Assembly (NCBI GenBank): GCA_964468345.1
Contig: CAYXVZ010000009.1
Span: 62,001 to 126,000 of the forward strand
Reading direction: 5' to 3'
Source of the DNA: DALYLB01 sp964468345
GTDB taxonomy: Bacteria > Acidobacteriota > Blastocatellia > RBC074
Length of the DNA: 64,000 nt
In this document: positions 52,730 to 63,000 of the stretch, piece by piece
How positions within the stretch are numbered: position 1 is the first letter of the stretch
How the letters are laid out: each line of letters begins with the position of its first letter
Notes under the pieces: generated by a model
Seen by the model: only the letters and a program-made list of their open reading frames with translations
What the model was told of the DNA's origin: nothing
The model's database searches: none
Made by a program: the position numbers and the translations under genes

Positions 52730-53728
52730 ATGAACAAAAAAGCGCTCATCACCGGCATCACCGGGCAGGATGGAAGTTATCTTGCGGAACAGTTGCTGGC
52801 CAAGGGATACGAGGTCTACGGCATTATTCGCCGCGCCAGCACCTTCAATACGGAACGATTGGATCATATTTATCAGGATCCCCATGAACAGGGGCGGCGG
52901 TTGCACCTGGTGTATGGCGACCTGAACGATGCGAGCTCGCTTAACAAGATTCTCCGCGATGTGCAGCCGGATGAAATCTATAACCTGGGCGCGCAATCGC
53001 ACGTCCGCGTGAGCTTCGATATTCCGGAATACACGGCGGAAATCGGCGCGCTCGGCACGCTGCGCCTGCTCGAAGCGATTCGCGAGACGGGCCTGCACAA
53101 GACGCGCTTCTATCAGGCATCTTCCTCGGAACTGTTCGGCAAGGTGCAGGAAGTGCCTCAACGAGAGACCACGCCATTTTATCCGCGAAGCCCCTATGCG
53201 GTCGCCAAGGCCTATGCCTATTACATCACGGTGAATTATCGCGAAAGCTACGGCCTGTTTGCCTGCAATGGAATTCTTTTCAATCACGAAAGCCCGCGGC
53301 GCGGCGAAACCTTCGTGACGCGCAAGGTCACGCGCGCGGCGGCATCCATCAAGCTCGGGTTGCAAGACAAATTGTATCTGGGCAACCTCGATGCGAAACG
53401 CGATTGGGGATATGCGCCGGAATACGTCGATGCGATGTGGCGGATGCTGCAACAGGACGAGGCGGATGATTTCGTGATTGCGACGGGCGAAACGCATTCC
53501 GTGCGGGAACTCGTGACGGAAGCCTTCATGCACGTGGGCCTCGACTGGCAACAATATCTTGAAGTCGATCCCCGGTATTTTCGTCCCGCCGAAGTCGACC
53601 TGTTGATCGGCGACCCAACGAAGGCGAAAAAGAAACTCGGTTGGGAGCCGAAAACGACGTTCCGCGATCTGGTCCGCCTGATGGTCGATGCCGATCTGGC
53701 AGAGCTGAAAAAGCAGCATCATCTCTGA
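52730..53728 (+). CDS. gmd: GDP-mannose 4,6-dehydratase
   Basis: 332 residues from the ATG at 52730. NADP motif GITGQDGSYLAE (8-19), IIRRASTFNTERLDHIY, NLGAQSHVRVSF, SSSELFGKVQEVPQRETTPFYPRSPYAVAKAYAYYITVNYRESYGLFACNGILFNHESPRRGETFVTRK and LGNLDAKRDWGYAPEYV are diagnostic. It makes GDP-4-keto-6-deoxymannose, precursor of fucose, rhamnose or perosamine in surface glycans. No GDP-fucose synthase gene is adjacent. Confidence 0.96.
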   Translation: MNKKALITGITGQDGSYLAEQLLAKGYEVYGIIRRASTFNTERLDHIYQDPHEQGRRLHLVYGDLNDASSLNKILRDVQPDEIYNLGAQSHVRVSFDIPEYTAEIGALGTLRLLEAIRETGLHKTRFYQASSSELFGKVQEVPQRETTPFYPRSPYAVAKAYAYYITVNYRESYGLFACNGILFNHESPRRGETFVTRKVTRAAASIKLGLQDKLYLGNLDAKRDWGYAPEYVDAMWRMLQQDEADDFVIATGETHSVRELVTEAFMHVGLDWQQYLEVDPRYFRPAEVDLLIGDPTKAKKKLGWEPKTTFRDLVRLMVDADLAELKKQHHL

Positions 53729-54203
53729 CCCCGGAGCGCGGCGACCCGGGATCGCACTGGCGAATCCTTTTCTTTGCGGCTCTGCCGCTTGATGTGGAGA
53801 GAAAGCCGTTGCCTTTCTCCCTTCTTATGAGTTGTTAAAGGGCTACGCCCGTGCGGGGCACAGCCCAAGAGACAGTGAGGAATCTGTGCGAAAAGACAGA
53901 GCCTTTTCGCACATCAGGCGGCGAAGCCGCGACCAGAATAATTCGCGAGAGATATCATCCGGAACGGAACACTCCACAATCCCGGCGTATCCCTTAAATC
54001 CCCCCAAAATTCCCTCTCCCCATTGGCATGCATTTGGAGAACACCGCATAATCCGTGTAAAGTGTACTCCTGCGCAAGTTTGTACGGTCGTTTGATTTCT
54101 CCGGTCCTGGATTTGATGTAGACAACTGCAATCGAATAAATCCGGGCGTTGGCCCCGCCCCTTCGTCGTGGTGTAAGCGAATGCCGCGAACCGGGGGAAG
54201 GGT
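53729..54203. other. Intergenic stretch, nothing recognised
   Basis: About 475 bases between gmd and the desaturase gene. No convincing gene, terminator or repeat; frames on both strands lack protein-like composition. A promoter for the lipid cluster presumably lies in the AT-richer part before 54,150. Confidence 0.4.
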
Positions 54204-55166
54204 ATGCCTGCCGGTTTCAAAACGGCGCCCATCAATCGAAAAGTTTCAAAACTAATGCTGGTAACAAAAGAGAATACGCTGTCAAAAGATCAAACGGAAC
54301 GGGGCCGGTTGTTGAGCCTGGCCGCCTTCGGTTTCATAACGCTTCATCTGGGATGTTTGCTGGTGTTTTGGGTCGGTTTCAGCTGGGTCGCCTTCGGCGC
54401 CTGCATCGCGCTTTATCTCGCGCGCGCCTTCGGCATTTCCGCCGGATTTCACCGATTGCTTTCTCATCGCGCCTTCAAAACAGGCCGGGTGATGCAGTTT
54501 CTCTTTGCGTGGCTCGGCACAACCGCGCTGCAGCGCGGCCCGTTGTGGTGGGTCTCGCATCATCGCCATCATCATCCGAATTCAGACACGCCGAACGATG
54601 TGCATTCCCCGATCGGCCGCGGCTTCTGGTGGTCTCATATGGGCTGGATTCTCTGCGGAAAATTCAATGAGACGAACACGAAGCTCGTGCGGGATCTGAT
54701 GAAGTTTCCCGAGCTTCGCTGGATGGACCGCTATTTCCTCATTCCGCCGGTTGTCCTCGTCGGGCTCCTGTGGCTCGCGGGCACGCTGCTTGAACGCCAT
54801 GCCCCACACCTGGGCACGAATGCCGCGCAGATGATGGTGTATGGCTTCGTGCTGAGCACGGTCATCCTTTATCACGTGACCTTCAGTGTGAATTCCATCG
54901 CCCATCTCATCGGCCGGCGCCGATTCATGACCTCGGACGAGAGCCGGAACAATGTTCTGGTCGCAATGTTCTCGGTCGGCGAGGGATGGCACAACAACCA
55001 TCATTTTTATCCCTCGTCAGCGCGCCTCGGCTTTTTCTGGTGGGAGTTCGACCCTTCGTATTACATCCTCCTGCTTCTCAACCGGTTGGGCCTGATCTGG
55101 GAAATGAAATTCCCGCCGGCCCGAATCTATCAGGGAAACTATTCCGCCCAGGACGTCCCGGCCTGA
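54204..55166 (+). CDS. Acyl-lipid/acyl-CoA delta-9-type fatty acid desaturase
   Basis: 320 residues. The three His boxes are present: HRLLSHR, HHRHHH (VSHHRHHHPNSDTPNDVHSPIGRGFWWSHMGW) and NNHHFYPSSARLGFFWWEFD. Four membrane helices surround them. It inserts a double bond into a fatty acyl chain using a di-iron centre. ATG at 54204 follows GGAAGG; an internal ATG at 54255 is an alternative. First gene of a cluster whose later genes modify unsaturated lipids. Confidence 0.93.
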   Translation: MPAGFKTAPINRKVSKLMLVTKENTLSKDQTERGRLLSLAAFGFITLHLGCLLVFWVGFSWVAFGACIALYLARAFGISAGFHRLLSHRAFKTGRVMQFLFAWLGTTALQRGPLWWVSHHRHHHPNSDTPNDVHSPIGRGFWWSHMGWILCGKFNETNTKLVRDLMKFPELRWMDRYFLIPPVVLVGLLWLAGTLLERHAPHLGTNAAQMMVYGFVLSTVILYHVTFSVNSIAHLIGRRRFMTSDESRNNVLVAMFSVGEGWHNNHHFYPSSARLGFFWWEFDPSYYILLLLNRLGLIWEMKFPPARIYQGNYSAQDVPA

Positions 55167-55191
55167 TCGCCCTCACGACACTGTTACTGTT

Positions 55192-56457
55192 ATGGCATCG
55201 ATTGCAATTATCGGCACCGGCATTGCCGGCATGGCCTGCGGCTATTTCCTCCACGACCGGCACGATCTGACTTTTTACGAAAAGAACGATTATATCGGCG
55301 GTCACACGAATACGGTTCTTGTCGAGGAAGACGGCGAGCAGATCCCGATCGACACGGGATTCATTGTTTACAACGAAGTCACGTATCCGAACCTGACGAA
55401 GCTGTTGGCGAAGCTCGGCGTGGAGACATCGCGGAGTTCAATGACCTTCAGCGTGCAGCATCTTCCTTCGGGATTGGAATACTGCGGCACGGGATTGCCG
55501 GGACTTTTCGCGCAGCGCAAGAATGTGGTCAATCCCGGCTTCGTCCGGCTGCTGCTCGAAATCAACCGCTTCAACACGCAATGCCTGGAACTGCTCGACA
55601 ATAAACGGTATCAGGGCTGCTCGCTGATCGAGTATCTGAAGCTGCGAAAATACAGCGAGGACTTTCGCGAGAAATATCTGCTGCCGATGAGTTCGGCGAT
55701 CTGGTCCACGGACCCGGACCGCATGCTGGGCTTTCCGGCGCTGACGCTGGTCCGATTTTTTCAGAACCATGGCCTGCTGGGACTCAACTCGCATCACCAG
55801 TGGCGAACGGTCACCGGCGGCAGCCGATCGTACCGGGAAAAAATCATCGCCCCTTTTCGCGAACGGATCCATATCAAACGCGGCGCGACGCGGATCCTGC
55901 GCCAGGACGGCGGGGTGACGATCACCGATGCGACAGGCGCCAGAGCGACCTATGATCAGGTCATTCTCGCCTGTCACGCCGATCAGGCGCGGGCGCTGCT
56001 GGCCGATCCGACCGACCTTGAAGCACGGCTGCTGGGCGAGTTTCCCTATCAGACGAACCGGGCCACGCTGCATACCGATGAGTGCGTCATGCCGAGAACG
56101 AAAAAGGCGTGGTCCTCGTGGAATTACCGTTTGGAAATCAATGCGCGCGGTTACGCGACGCCCTCGACCGTGTATTGGATGAACAGCCTGCAACCGTTCA
56201 TCAAGAAGCGGAATTATTTCGTTTCGATCAACGACCGCAATCGGATCGACCGATCCCAGGTGTTGTATGAGATCGAATACGAGCATCCGACTTATTCCCT
56301 GGAAACGATCGCGGCGCAAAAAGAGCTGCATCGGCTGAATCAGAACCGCGTCACATGGTTTTGCGGCAGCTATTTCCGCTACGGCTTTCACGAAGACGCG
56401 CTGACGTCCGCCATCGACGTATGCCGCGAACTGACGGGACAGGAAATCTGGCCATGA
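55192..56457 (+). CDS. FAD-dependent oxidoreductase of the lipid cluster
   Basis: 421 residues. FAD-binding GTGIAGMACGYFLH (8-21) with FYEKNDYIGGHTNTV, then a Rossmann/amine-oxidase-like substrate domain (HHQWRTVTGGSRSYREKIIAPF, YWMNSLQPF). This NAD/FAD protein is regularly found before DUF1365 and cyclopropane synthase genes and is thought to act on fatty acyl chains. The stop overlaps the next start by ATGA. Confidence 0.88.
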   Translation: MASIAIIGTGIAGMACGYFLHDRHDLTFYEKNDYIGGHTNTVLVEEDGEQIPIDTGFIVYNEVTYPNLTKLLAKLGVETSRSSMTFSVQHLPSGLEYCGTGLPGLFAQRKNVVNPGFVRLLLEINRFNTQCLELLDNKRYQGCSLIEYLKLRKYSEDFREKYLLPMSSAIWSTDPDRMLGFPALTLVRFFQNHGLLGLNSHHQWRTVTGGSRSYREKIIAPFRERIHIKRGATRILRQDGGVTITDATGARATYDQVILACHADQARALLADPTDLEARLLGEFPYQTNRATLHTDECVMPRTKKAWSSWNYRLEINARGYATPSTVYWMNSLQPFIKKRNYFVSINDRNRIDRSQVLYEIEYEHPTYSLETIAAQKELHRLNQNRVTWFCGSYFRYGFHEDALTSAIDVCRELTGQEIWP

Positions 56458-57233
56458 ATTCGTGCCTCTATGAATGCACCGTAATGCACCACCGGCTGGA
56501 GCCCCGGCCGTACCGTTTCGTCCATAAGGTCTTTTCGTTCGCGCTGGACCTGGATGAAATCGAAGCGCTGGGCAAACGGCTGCGTTTTCTGGGCGTGGAG
56601 ACGTTCAGCCTGTTCAGCTTTCGCGCGGGAGATCATTTGCGCTATCCGGGATTGAACCTGAAAGAAAGCATTCGCGAATATCTGCGTTCGCAGCGGATCG
56701 ATTTTGACCGCGGGCGAATCATGCTGGTGACGAATCTGCGAACCTTCGGTTATGTCTTCAATCCGGTTTCGTTTTATTTTTGTTTCGACGAAGCCGATCG
56801 TCCGCTCTGCGCCATCGCGGAGGTCAACAACACCTTCGGCGAAATGAAACCGTATTTCCTGGGTCCCGAGCATTTCGAAGACGGCGTCTTTCGATTGCGC
56901 ACGCCCAAGCACTTTTATATTTCCCCCTTCACGGATCTGGACCTGACGCTGGATCTGGCCCTGCGCGTGCCGGGCGAGCGCGCGGATTTTCGCGTCGACG
57001 ATTATCGCGAAGGGCAAGCAATCCTGAAGACCGCCATGCTGGGCGCGCGCCGGGAACTCAATGACACGAACCTATTGCGCTTTGCATTCCGCTATCCCCT
57101 GCTGACCCTGAGAGTGATTGTGCTGATTCACTGGCATGCCCTGAAGCTGTTTCTCAACCGGATTCCCTATCATAAAAAACAAAACAATCCGGACCTACAA
57201 CGAGGAATCTTTGATGGAACCCCAAAGCTCTAA
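56454..57233 (+). CDS. DUF1365 family protein
   Basis: 259 residues. CTVMHHRLEPRPYRFVHKVFSFALDLDEIE, MLVTNLRTFGYVFNPVSFYFCFD and VNNTFGEMKPYFL are the DUF1365 hallmarks. Function is unknown, but it is linked by neighbourhood to FAD oxidoreductase and cyclopropane synthase in many bacteria, as here. It overlaps the upstream gene by 4 bases and the downstream one by about 20. Confidence 0.92.
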   Translation: MNSCLYECTVMHHRLEPRPYRFVHKVFSFALDLDEIEALGKRLRFLGVETFSLFSFRAGDHLRYPGLNLKESIREYLRSQRIDFDRGRIMLVTNLRTFGYVFNPVSFYFCFDEADRPLCAIAEVNNTFGEMKPYFLGPEHFEDGVFRLRTPKHFYISPFTDLDLTLDLALRVPGERADFRVDDYREGQAILKTAMLGARRELNDTNLLRFAFRYPLLTLRVIVLIHWHALKLFLNRIPYHKKQNNPDLQRGIFDGTPKL

Positions 57234-58476
57234 CGCAATCGCGAATTCCCCCGCACTGGAAAAAAACTACCGATTGTATCGGTCGATTCTCGACAAAATT
57301 CTCTCGCCGATGCAGGCCGGCGCGCTGCGCGTGCTGTTGCCTTCGGGCGAAGAGATCGTCTATGGCCGGCAGCGTCCCGGACCGGAAGCGACGATTCGGG
57401 TTCTCGATCCGGCCTTTTTTCGCAAATGTATTCTCTATGGCGACGTGGGTTTCGGCGAAGCCTATGTCGATGGCGATTGGGATACGGATGACGTCGTCGC
57501 GGTGATTTCCTGGTTTATCTTCAACGTCGAAAATTCCCCGACGGTCTCGGGCTCGAATCGGCGCTTCTCGTTCACGAACTTCCTGCAGCTTCTCAACCGG
57601 CTTCGGCATAAGGTGCGCGATAACAATCTGAGCGGCTCTCGTCGGAATATCTCAGAGCATTATGATCTCAGCAATGATTTCTTCGCGCTCTTTCTCGATC
57701 GCAGCATGACGTATTCCTCGGCCTATTTCCGGTCCGAAGAAGATTCGCTCGAAGAGGCGCAGGCCGAGAAATATGACCGGCTGTGCCGGAAGCTGCAGCT
57801 CAGTTCGCGGGATCACCTGCTTGAAATCGGCAGCGGCTGGGGCGGCTTCGCATCGCATGCGGCCCGAAATTACGGCTGCCGGATCACGTCGGTGACGATT
57901 TCGAAGGAGCAACTGCAGTACGCGCAACAGCGCATCGCGGACGAAGGCCTGGCCGAGCAGGTGGAATTTCAGTTGATGGATTATCGCAATATCCGCGGCC
58001 AGTTCGACAAGATCGTCTCGATCGAAATGCTCGAAGCCGTGGGCCATCCCTATTTCAAAGCCTATTTCGAAAAATGCCACCAGTTGTTGCGCAAGGATGG
58101 ATTGCTCGGCATCCAGGTCATCACCTGCCCCGATTCGCGTTATGAAAGCTATCGGCGCAGCGTGGACTGGATTCAAAAGCACATCTTCCCGGGGGGCCTG
58201 CTGCCCTCGATCGCCACGCTCAACCGCGCGATCAACGAGACGGGCGACATGCAGCTTCACCATCTTGAAGAGATGGGGCTGCATTACGCCCGCACCCTGG
58301 CCACCTGGCGCGATAATTTCAACCATCGCCTCGAAGCCGTCCTGGCACAGGGATTCAGCGAGACATTCATTCGCAAATGGAACTATTACCTGACCTATTG
58401 CGAAGCCGCCTTTCGCATGCGCAACGTCACGGTCATTCAGGCGATTTATACAAGACCGAATAATTTGAATATATAA
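57214..58476 (+). CDS. cfa: Cyclopropane-fatty-acyl-phospholipid synthase family protein
   Basis: 420 residues from the ATG at 57214 (GAGGA upstream). N-terminal domain ~110 residues, then the SAM methyltransferase: SRRNISEHYDLSNDFFALFLDRSMTYSSAYF, LLEIGSGWGGFASHAARNYGCRITSVTISKEQLQYA, IVSIEMLEAVGHPYFKAYFEKCHQLL, SYRRSVDWIQKHIFPGGLLPS. All key CFA residues seem present. It methylates lipid double bonds, giving cyclopropane or branched/furan-type products depending on partners. Confidence 0.93.
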   Translation: MEPQSSNAIANSPALEKNYRLYRSILDKILSPMQAGALRVLLPSGEEIVYGRQRPGPEATIRVLDPAFFRKCILYGDVGFGEAYVDGDWDTDDVVAVISWFIFNVENSPTVSGSNRRFSFTNFLQLLNRLRHKVRDNNLSGSRRNISEHYDLSNDFFALFLDRSMTYSSAYFRSEEDSLEEAQAEKYDRLCRKLQLSSRDHLLEIGSGWGGFASHAARNYGCRITSVTISKEQLQYAQQRIADEGLAEQVEFQLMDYRNIRGQFDKIVSIEMLEAVGHPYFKAYFEKCHQLLRKDGLLGIQVITCPDSRYESYRRSVDWIQKHIFPGGLLPSIATLNRAINETGDMQLHHLEEMGLHYARTLATWRDNFNHRLEAVLAQGFSETFIRKWNYYLTYCEAAFRMRNVTVIQAIYTRPNNLNI

Positions 58477-58490
58477 ACAGCAAGAAAGAA

Positions 58491-58666
58491 GGCAGCGGCG
58501 GAAGAAGGAGGCAGGAGGCAGCGGCAGTCGGCAGGAAAGGATCCTGGAGAGACAGAAATCGATTGCCGGGAATAATTGATACGATATTGCCATCATTGTT
58601 CAATATAGCAACGGCCTGAATCCTGCCGACTGCCGCTGCCTCCTGCCTCCTTCTTCCGCCGCTGCC
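58491..58666. repeat. Perfect 46-bp inverted repeat with 84-base loop
   Basis: Arms 58491-58536 and 58621-58666 (begins GGCAGCGGCGGAAGAAGGAG), purine-rich on one strand. It fills the gap between the two methyltransferase genes and could separate or differentially terminate their transcripts. Confidence 0.92.
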
Positions 58667-58683
58667 TCCCCTTCGTTAACTCC

Positions 58684-59775
58684 ATGTCACATCAAATCGC
58701 AGAAACCCAATCGCCCTCGGAGCTGAGCCCCTTGCGGGCCGGGATGAAACTTGCCATCACGATGATGGAGCGGAATTTGTTGCCGGATCCGTTGTTGCGC
58801 ATCGGCATTCGCCGCTTGTTGCGGGAGCGGCTTGTGCAGGAGCGCGAACCCGACGCCGAGCGGCAGCAGGCCCGGTTGATGGCCTATATCGAAGACCTGA
58901 AGGCGTCGCCGATCGCCGTGCATACGGCGGATGCGAACGAGCAGCATTACGAACTGCCGACCCGCTTCTTTCAGTTCATCATGGGCCGGCATATGAAATA
59001 CAGTTGCGGTTATTGGCCGGAAGGCGCGCGGACACTGGACGCGTCGGAAGAAGCCATGCTGCAACTCACGGCGGAACGGGCGGAGATCGAGAACGGCCAT
59101 CGCATTCTGGACCTGGGCTGCGGCTGGGGCGCGTTCTCGCTCTATGCCGCGGCAAAATATCCGCAAAGCCAGGTGCTCGGCGTGTCGAACTCGCGCACGC
59201 AGCGAGAATACATTTTGTCGCAGGCCGCCGAGCGCGGCCTGCGAAACCTGCGAATCGTGACCTGCGATATGACGACGTTTCAAACCGACGAGAAATTCGA
59301 CCGCGTCGTTTCGGTCGAAATGTTCGAGCATATGCGCAATTACCGCGCGCTGCTCGACAAAGTCGCGGGCGTCCTCGATCCGGGCGGAAAGCTGTTCGTT
59401 CACATCTTCACGCATAAGGAATTCGCCTATCGATACGAGATCGAAGACGAGACGGACTGGATGTCGAAATACTTTTTCACGGGCGGGCAGATGCCGAGCC
59501 GCGACCTGCTGCTTTATTTTCCCGAGCGGTTTGCGATTCGGAATCTCTGGGTCGTGTCGGGCCTCGAATACCAGCGGACCTGCGAGGCCTGGCTGGCGCG
59601 CATGACCGCGCATCGCGCGGAGATCATGCCGATTCTCGCGGAGACCTATGGCGAGGCGCAGGCGCTGAAATGGTGGGTTTATTGGCGCGTGTTTTTCATG
59701 GCCTGCGCGGAACTCTTCGGTTACTCAAACGGCTCCGAATGGTTCGTGAGTCATTATCTATTTGATCGGCGTTAA
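58684..59775 (+). CDS. Second cyclopropane-synthase-like SAM methyltransferase
   Basis: 363 residues. It lacks the usual N-terminal CFA domain. QHYELPTRFFQFIMGRHMKYSCGYW, ILDLGCGWGAFSLYAAAKYPQSQVLGVSNSRTQREYI, VVSVEMFEHMRNYRALLDKVAGVLDPGGKLFVHIFTH and YFFTGGQMPS match the CFA/coclaurine-N-methyltransferase-like subgroup. It may methylate a small molecule or lipid. Same strand as the lipid cluster but separated by a 46-bp inverted repeat. Confidence 0.88.
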   Translation: MSHQIAETQSPSELSPLRAGMKLAITMMERNLLPDPLLRIGIRRLLRERLVQEREPDAERQQARLMAYIEDLKASPIAVHTADANEQHYELPTRFFQFIMGRHMKYSCGYWPEGARTLDASEEAMLQLTAERAEIENGHRILDLGCGWGAFSLYAAAKYPQSQVLGVSNSRTQREYILSQAAERGLRNLRIVTCDMTTFQTDEKFDRVVSVEMFEHMRNYRALLDKVAGVLDPGGKLFVHIFTHKEFAYRYEIEDETDWMSKYFFTGGQMPSRDLLLYFPERFAIRNLWVVSGLEYQRTCEAWLARMTAHRAEIMPILAETYGEAQALKWWVYWRVFFMACAELFGYSNGSEWFVSHYLFDRR

Positions 59776-59809
59776 TTGTGCCCTTCCTGGGCCGTTAAAC
59801 TTTTCTTTG

Positions 59810-60017
59810 TGGTGCAGGTTCCCAACCTGCACCATTTGTGTTTTCCACTGGATTTATTGCCTATTTCCGGTAAGTGCGGTCTGATCTGCCCAATAAAACC
59901 TGAGTATCAATGATGGACCAGGATATTATCCTGCCCCACCCTGCCCGTTCGACCACATGCGATTGAAGCTGCAAATGCATTTTCACGACGGTTGGTGCAG
60001 GTTGGGAACCTGCACCA
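59810..60017. repeat. Pair of 25-bp palindromes in inverted orientation
   Basis: TGGTGCAGGTT-CCC-AACCTGCACCA (59810-59834) and the same with GGG centre (59993-60017) flank 158 bases. Each copy is a perfect hairpin. They lie between convergent genes. Confidence 0.88.
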
Positions 60018-60033
60018 CGCCTCGAGTCCAACA

Positions 60034-63000
60034 TCAGTCCCCGCTGGCCAATTCCATTTCCGCACTGACGACTTCCCTTTTGCGGCTGATCAATTGATAC
60101 AAGGTCGGCAGCACGAACAGCGTCAGCAGCGTCGAGGTCACCAGACCGCCGATCACAACGGTGGCCAAGGGACGTTGAACTTCGGAGCCGGGCGCGGTCG
60201 AGAGCGCCATCGGGATGAAACCGAGACTGGCCACAAGCGCGGTCATCAGCACGGGGCGCAATCGCATGCTGGCGCCTTCCAGAATCGCCTCGTGCAATTC
60301 CTTTTCCGATTCGCGCTCGCGGCCGACGCGCAGGCTGTTGATATAACTGACCATCACCACGCCGTTGAGCACCGCCACGCCGAAGAGCGCGATGAATCCC
60401 ACGGCGGCCGATAAGCTCAAATTCAAATCGCGCAGCCACAGCGCCGCGACGCCGCCAACCAGCGCGAAGGGCACATTGATAATAATGAGAAGCGCCTGGG
60501 GAATCGAATTGAAGGTCGAATAGAGCAGCATGAAGATCAACAGGATGGCCATCGGGACGACGATATAGAGCCGCTGCATCGCGCGCTGCTGGTTTTCGAA
60601 TTCGCCGCCCCAGGTAATGTAATAACCGGTCGGCAGTTTCACTTCGCGATCGACCAGGCTCTGCGCCTCGGCAACGAAGCTGCCGATATCGCGGCCGCGC
60701 ACATTCGATTGAATCACGATGCGCCGTTGCGCGTCTTCGCGGTTGATGACTTCGGGCCCTTCGGCGGTCCGAAAGGCGGCGATCTGGCCGAGCGTCACGC
60801 GTTCGCCCGCGGGGGTCGGAACGAGCAGGGATTTGAGCAAGGCATTATCCCGCCGTTTCTCTTCCGGCAGTCGCAGGACGACATCGAATCGGCGGCGTCC
60901 GTCGATCACCTCCGTCATGGTCGCGCCACCCACCGTCGTATCGATCAACTGGCGCACATCTTCGACGCGCAAACCGTAACGCGCCATTTCCGCGCGATTG
61001 AGTTCGATCCGCATTTCGCTGGCGCCGCTGAGCGTTTCGACCTGCACATCGGCCGCGCCCTGCACGCGCCGAAGCACGGCATCGATTCGCCGGGCCTCGC
61101 GTTCGAGAACCGCCGAATCATCGCCGAACAACTTGATGGCGACATCCGCCTTGACGCCTGAAATGACTTCATCCAGGCGCATTGCCAGCGGCTGCGTGAA
61201 GTTGTAAACGACGCCCGGCACATCTTTCAGTTTTTTATCGAAGGCCTCGATTAGTTCTTCTTTGGTCTTGGCCGTCTTCCACTGATCGATCGGTTTGAGA
61301 ATCACATACACATCGCCTTGATAAATTCCCATGGCTTCCGTCGCCAGATCCGGCCGGCCGATCTTTGTGACCACGGTCTGCACTTCCGGGAATTCGCGAA
61401 CGACTTTCTCGACCATCGTGGAAATATCGACGGATTCAGTCAGGGAAACCGAAGGCAGCTTGCGGGTTTCGATCAACAACGCGCCCTCGTCGAGCTGCGG
61501 CATGAATTCCGTGCCGAGCCGGGTCATCGAATAAACCGCGACGACGATCAGCAGCATCGCAAAGGACAGCGTCAACGCCCGCCGCCGCATCGCACGATCG
61601 AGCATCCGCCGATACGCCAGCTGCATCGACTGCATGAATTTTTCGTGTGCCCCATGCTTATGCGGTTTCAAACTCAAGGCGCCCAGCACCGGCACCAGCG
61701 TCAGGGTCAATACCAAGGCTCCGATCAGCGCGCAGCAAACCGTCAAAGCCATCGGCCGAAACATGCGCGCTTCCAGGCCTTCGAGCGCGAAGATCGGCAG
61801 ATAAACCGCAATGATGATCACGACGCCGAATAGAATCGGGCGGCCGACTTCGAGAGCGGTTGCGCGGATCGTTGATTGCCTTGTTTGCTTCGCCTCTGAA
61901 ATTTCAGATTTCGAATTTGAAATTTCAGAGGACTGCAATCGACTCACAAAACTCTCGATCATCACGACCGCGCCGTCGACCATCAGGCCGAAGTCGATCG
62001 CGCCCAGGCTCATCAGATTCGCGGTCACGCCGAAAAACTTCATGCCGATGAAGGCCGCCAGCATCGACAGCGGTATCACGGAGGCCACAATCAGCGAAGC
62101 CCGCAGATTGTTGAGAAACAAAAAGAGAACCAGAATCACGAGCGCGCCGCCTTCGATCAGATTGAGCGCAATCGTGCGCGTCGTGCGATTGACCAGATCG
62201 TTATGCTGGTAAAAAGGCGTGAGCTTGACGCCGGCCGGCAGGGTTTTCTCAATGGCCTTGACGCGGTTTTCAACGCGTTCGATCACAGCCTTGGAATTCT
62301 CGCCCTTGGTCATAATGACCATGCCCGACACGACTTCGCCCCTGCCATCCTTGGTGACCGCGCCCTGTCGCACCGCGGGGCCGACCTCGACCGCCGCGAC
62401 ATCGCGGACCAGCACCGGCACCCCTTGATGCGATTTGATGACAACCTGCGCAATCTGCGCCTCGGCGTTTTCTCCCTCGAAACGGCCGAGGCCGCGCACC
62501 GTGTAGGCCTCCGGCCCATGCTCGATATAACTGCCGCCGAAATTCGTGTTGCTCGCGCCGAGCGCATCATAGACTTCGCGCAGCGTCAGGTTATACGCCA
62601 GCAAACGCTCCGGATCGACCAGCACGTGATACTGCTTGATCAATCCGCCCCATGAATTGACTTCATTGACGCCTGACACGGTGCGAAGCTGCGGCTTTAC
62701 AGACCAGTCATGCAGCGTCTTCAGGTCCATGGCCGATTGATTCGGTCCTTCGATCACATATTGATAGATCTCGCCGAAGGCCGTGGCCACCGGCCCCATC
62801 GTGGGTTCGAGGCCCGCGGGAATGCGCGTTTTGGCCTCCTGCAAGCGCTCGTTGACAAGCTGGCGCGCAAAATAGGTGTCGACCGAATCGGGGAAAACGA
62901 TGGTGATGATCGAGAGGCCGAATTTCGAGATGGAGCGGATTTCCTCCGTATTCCGAATGCCCATCATCGCGCTTTCGATCGGGTAGGTGACGAGCTGCTC

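Noticed and set aside
52448..53722. 424-codon open frame on the - strand
   Set aside because: Antisense to gmd, whose motifs are unambiguous.
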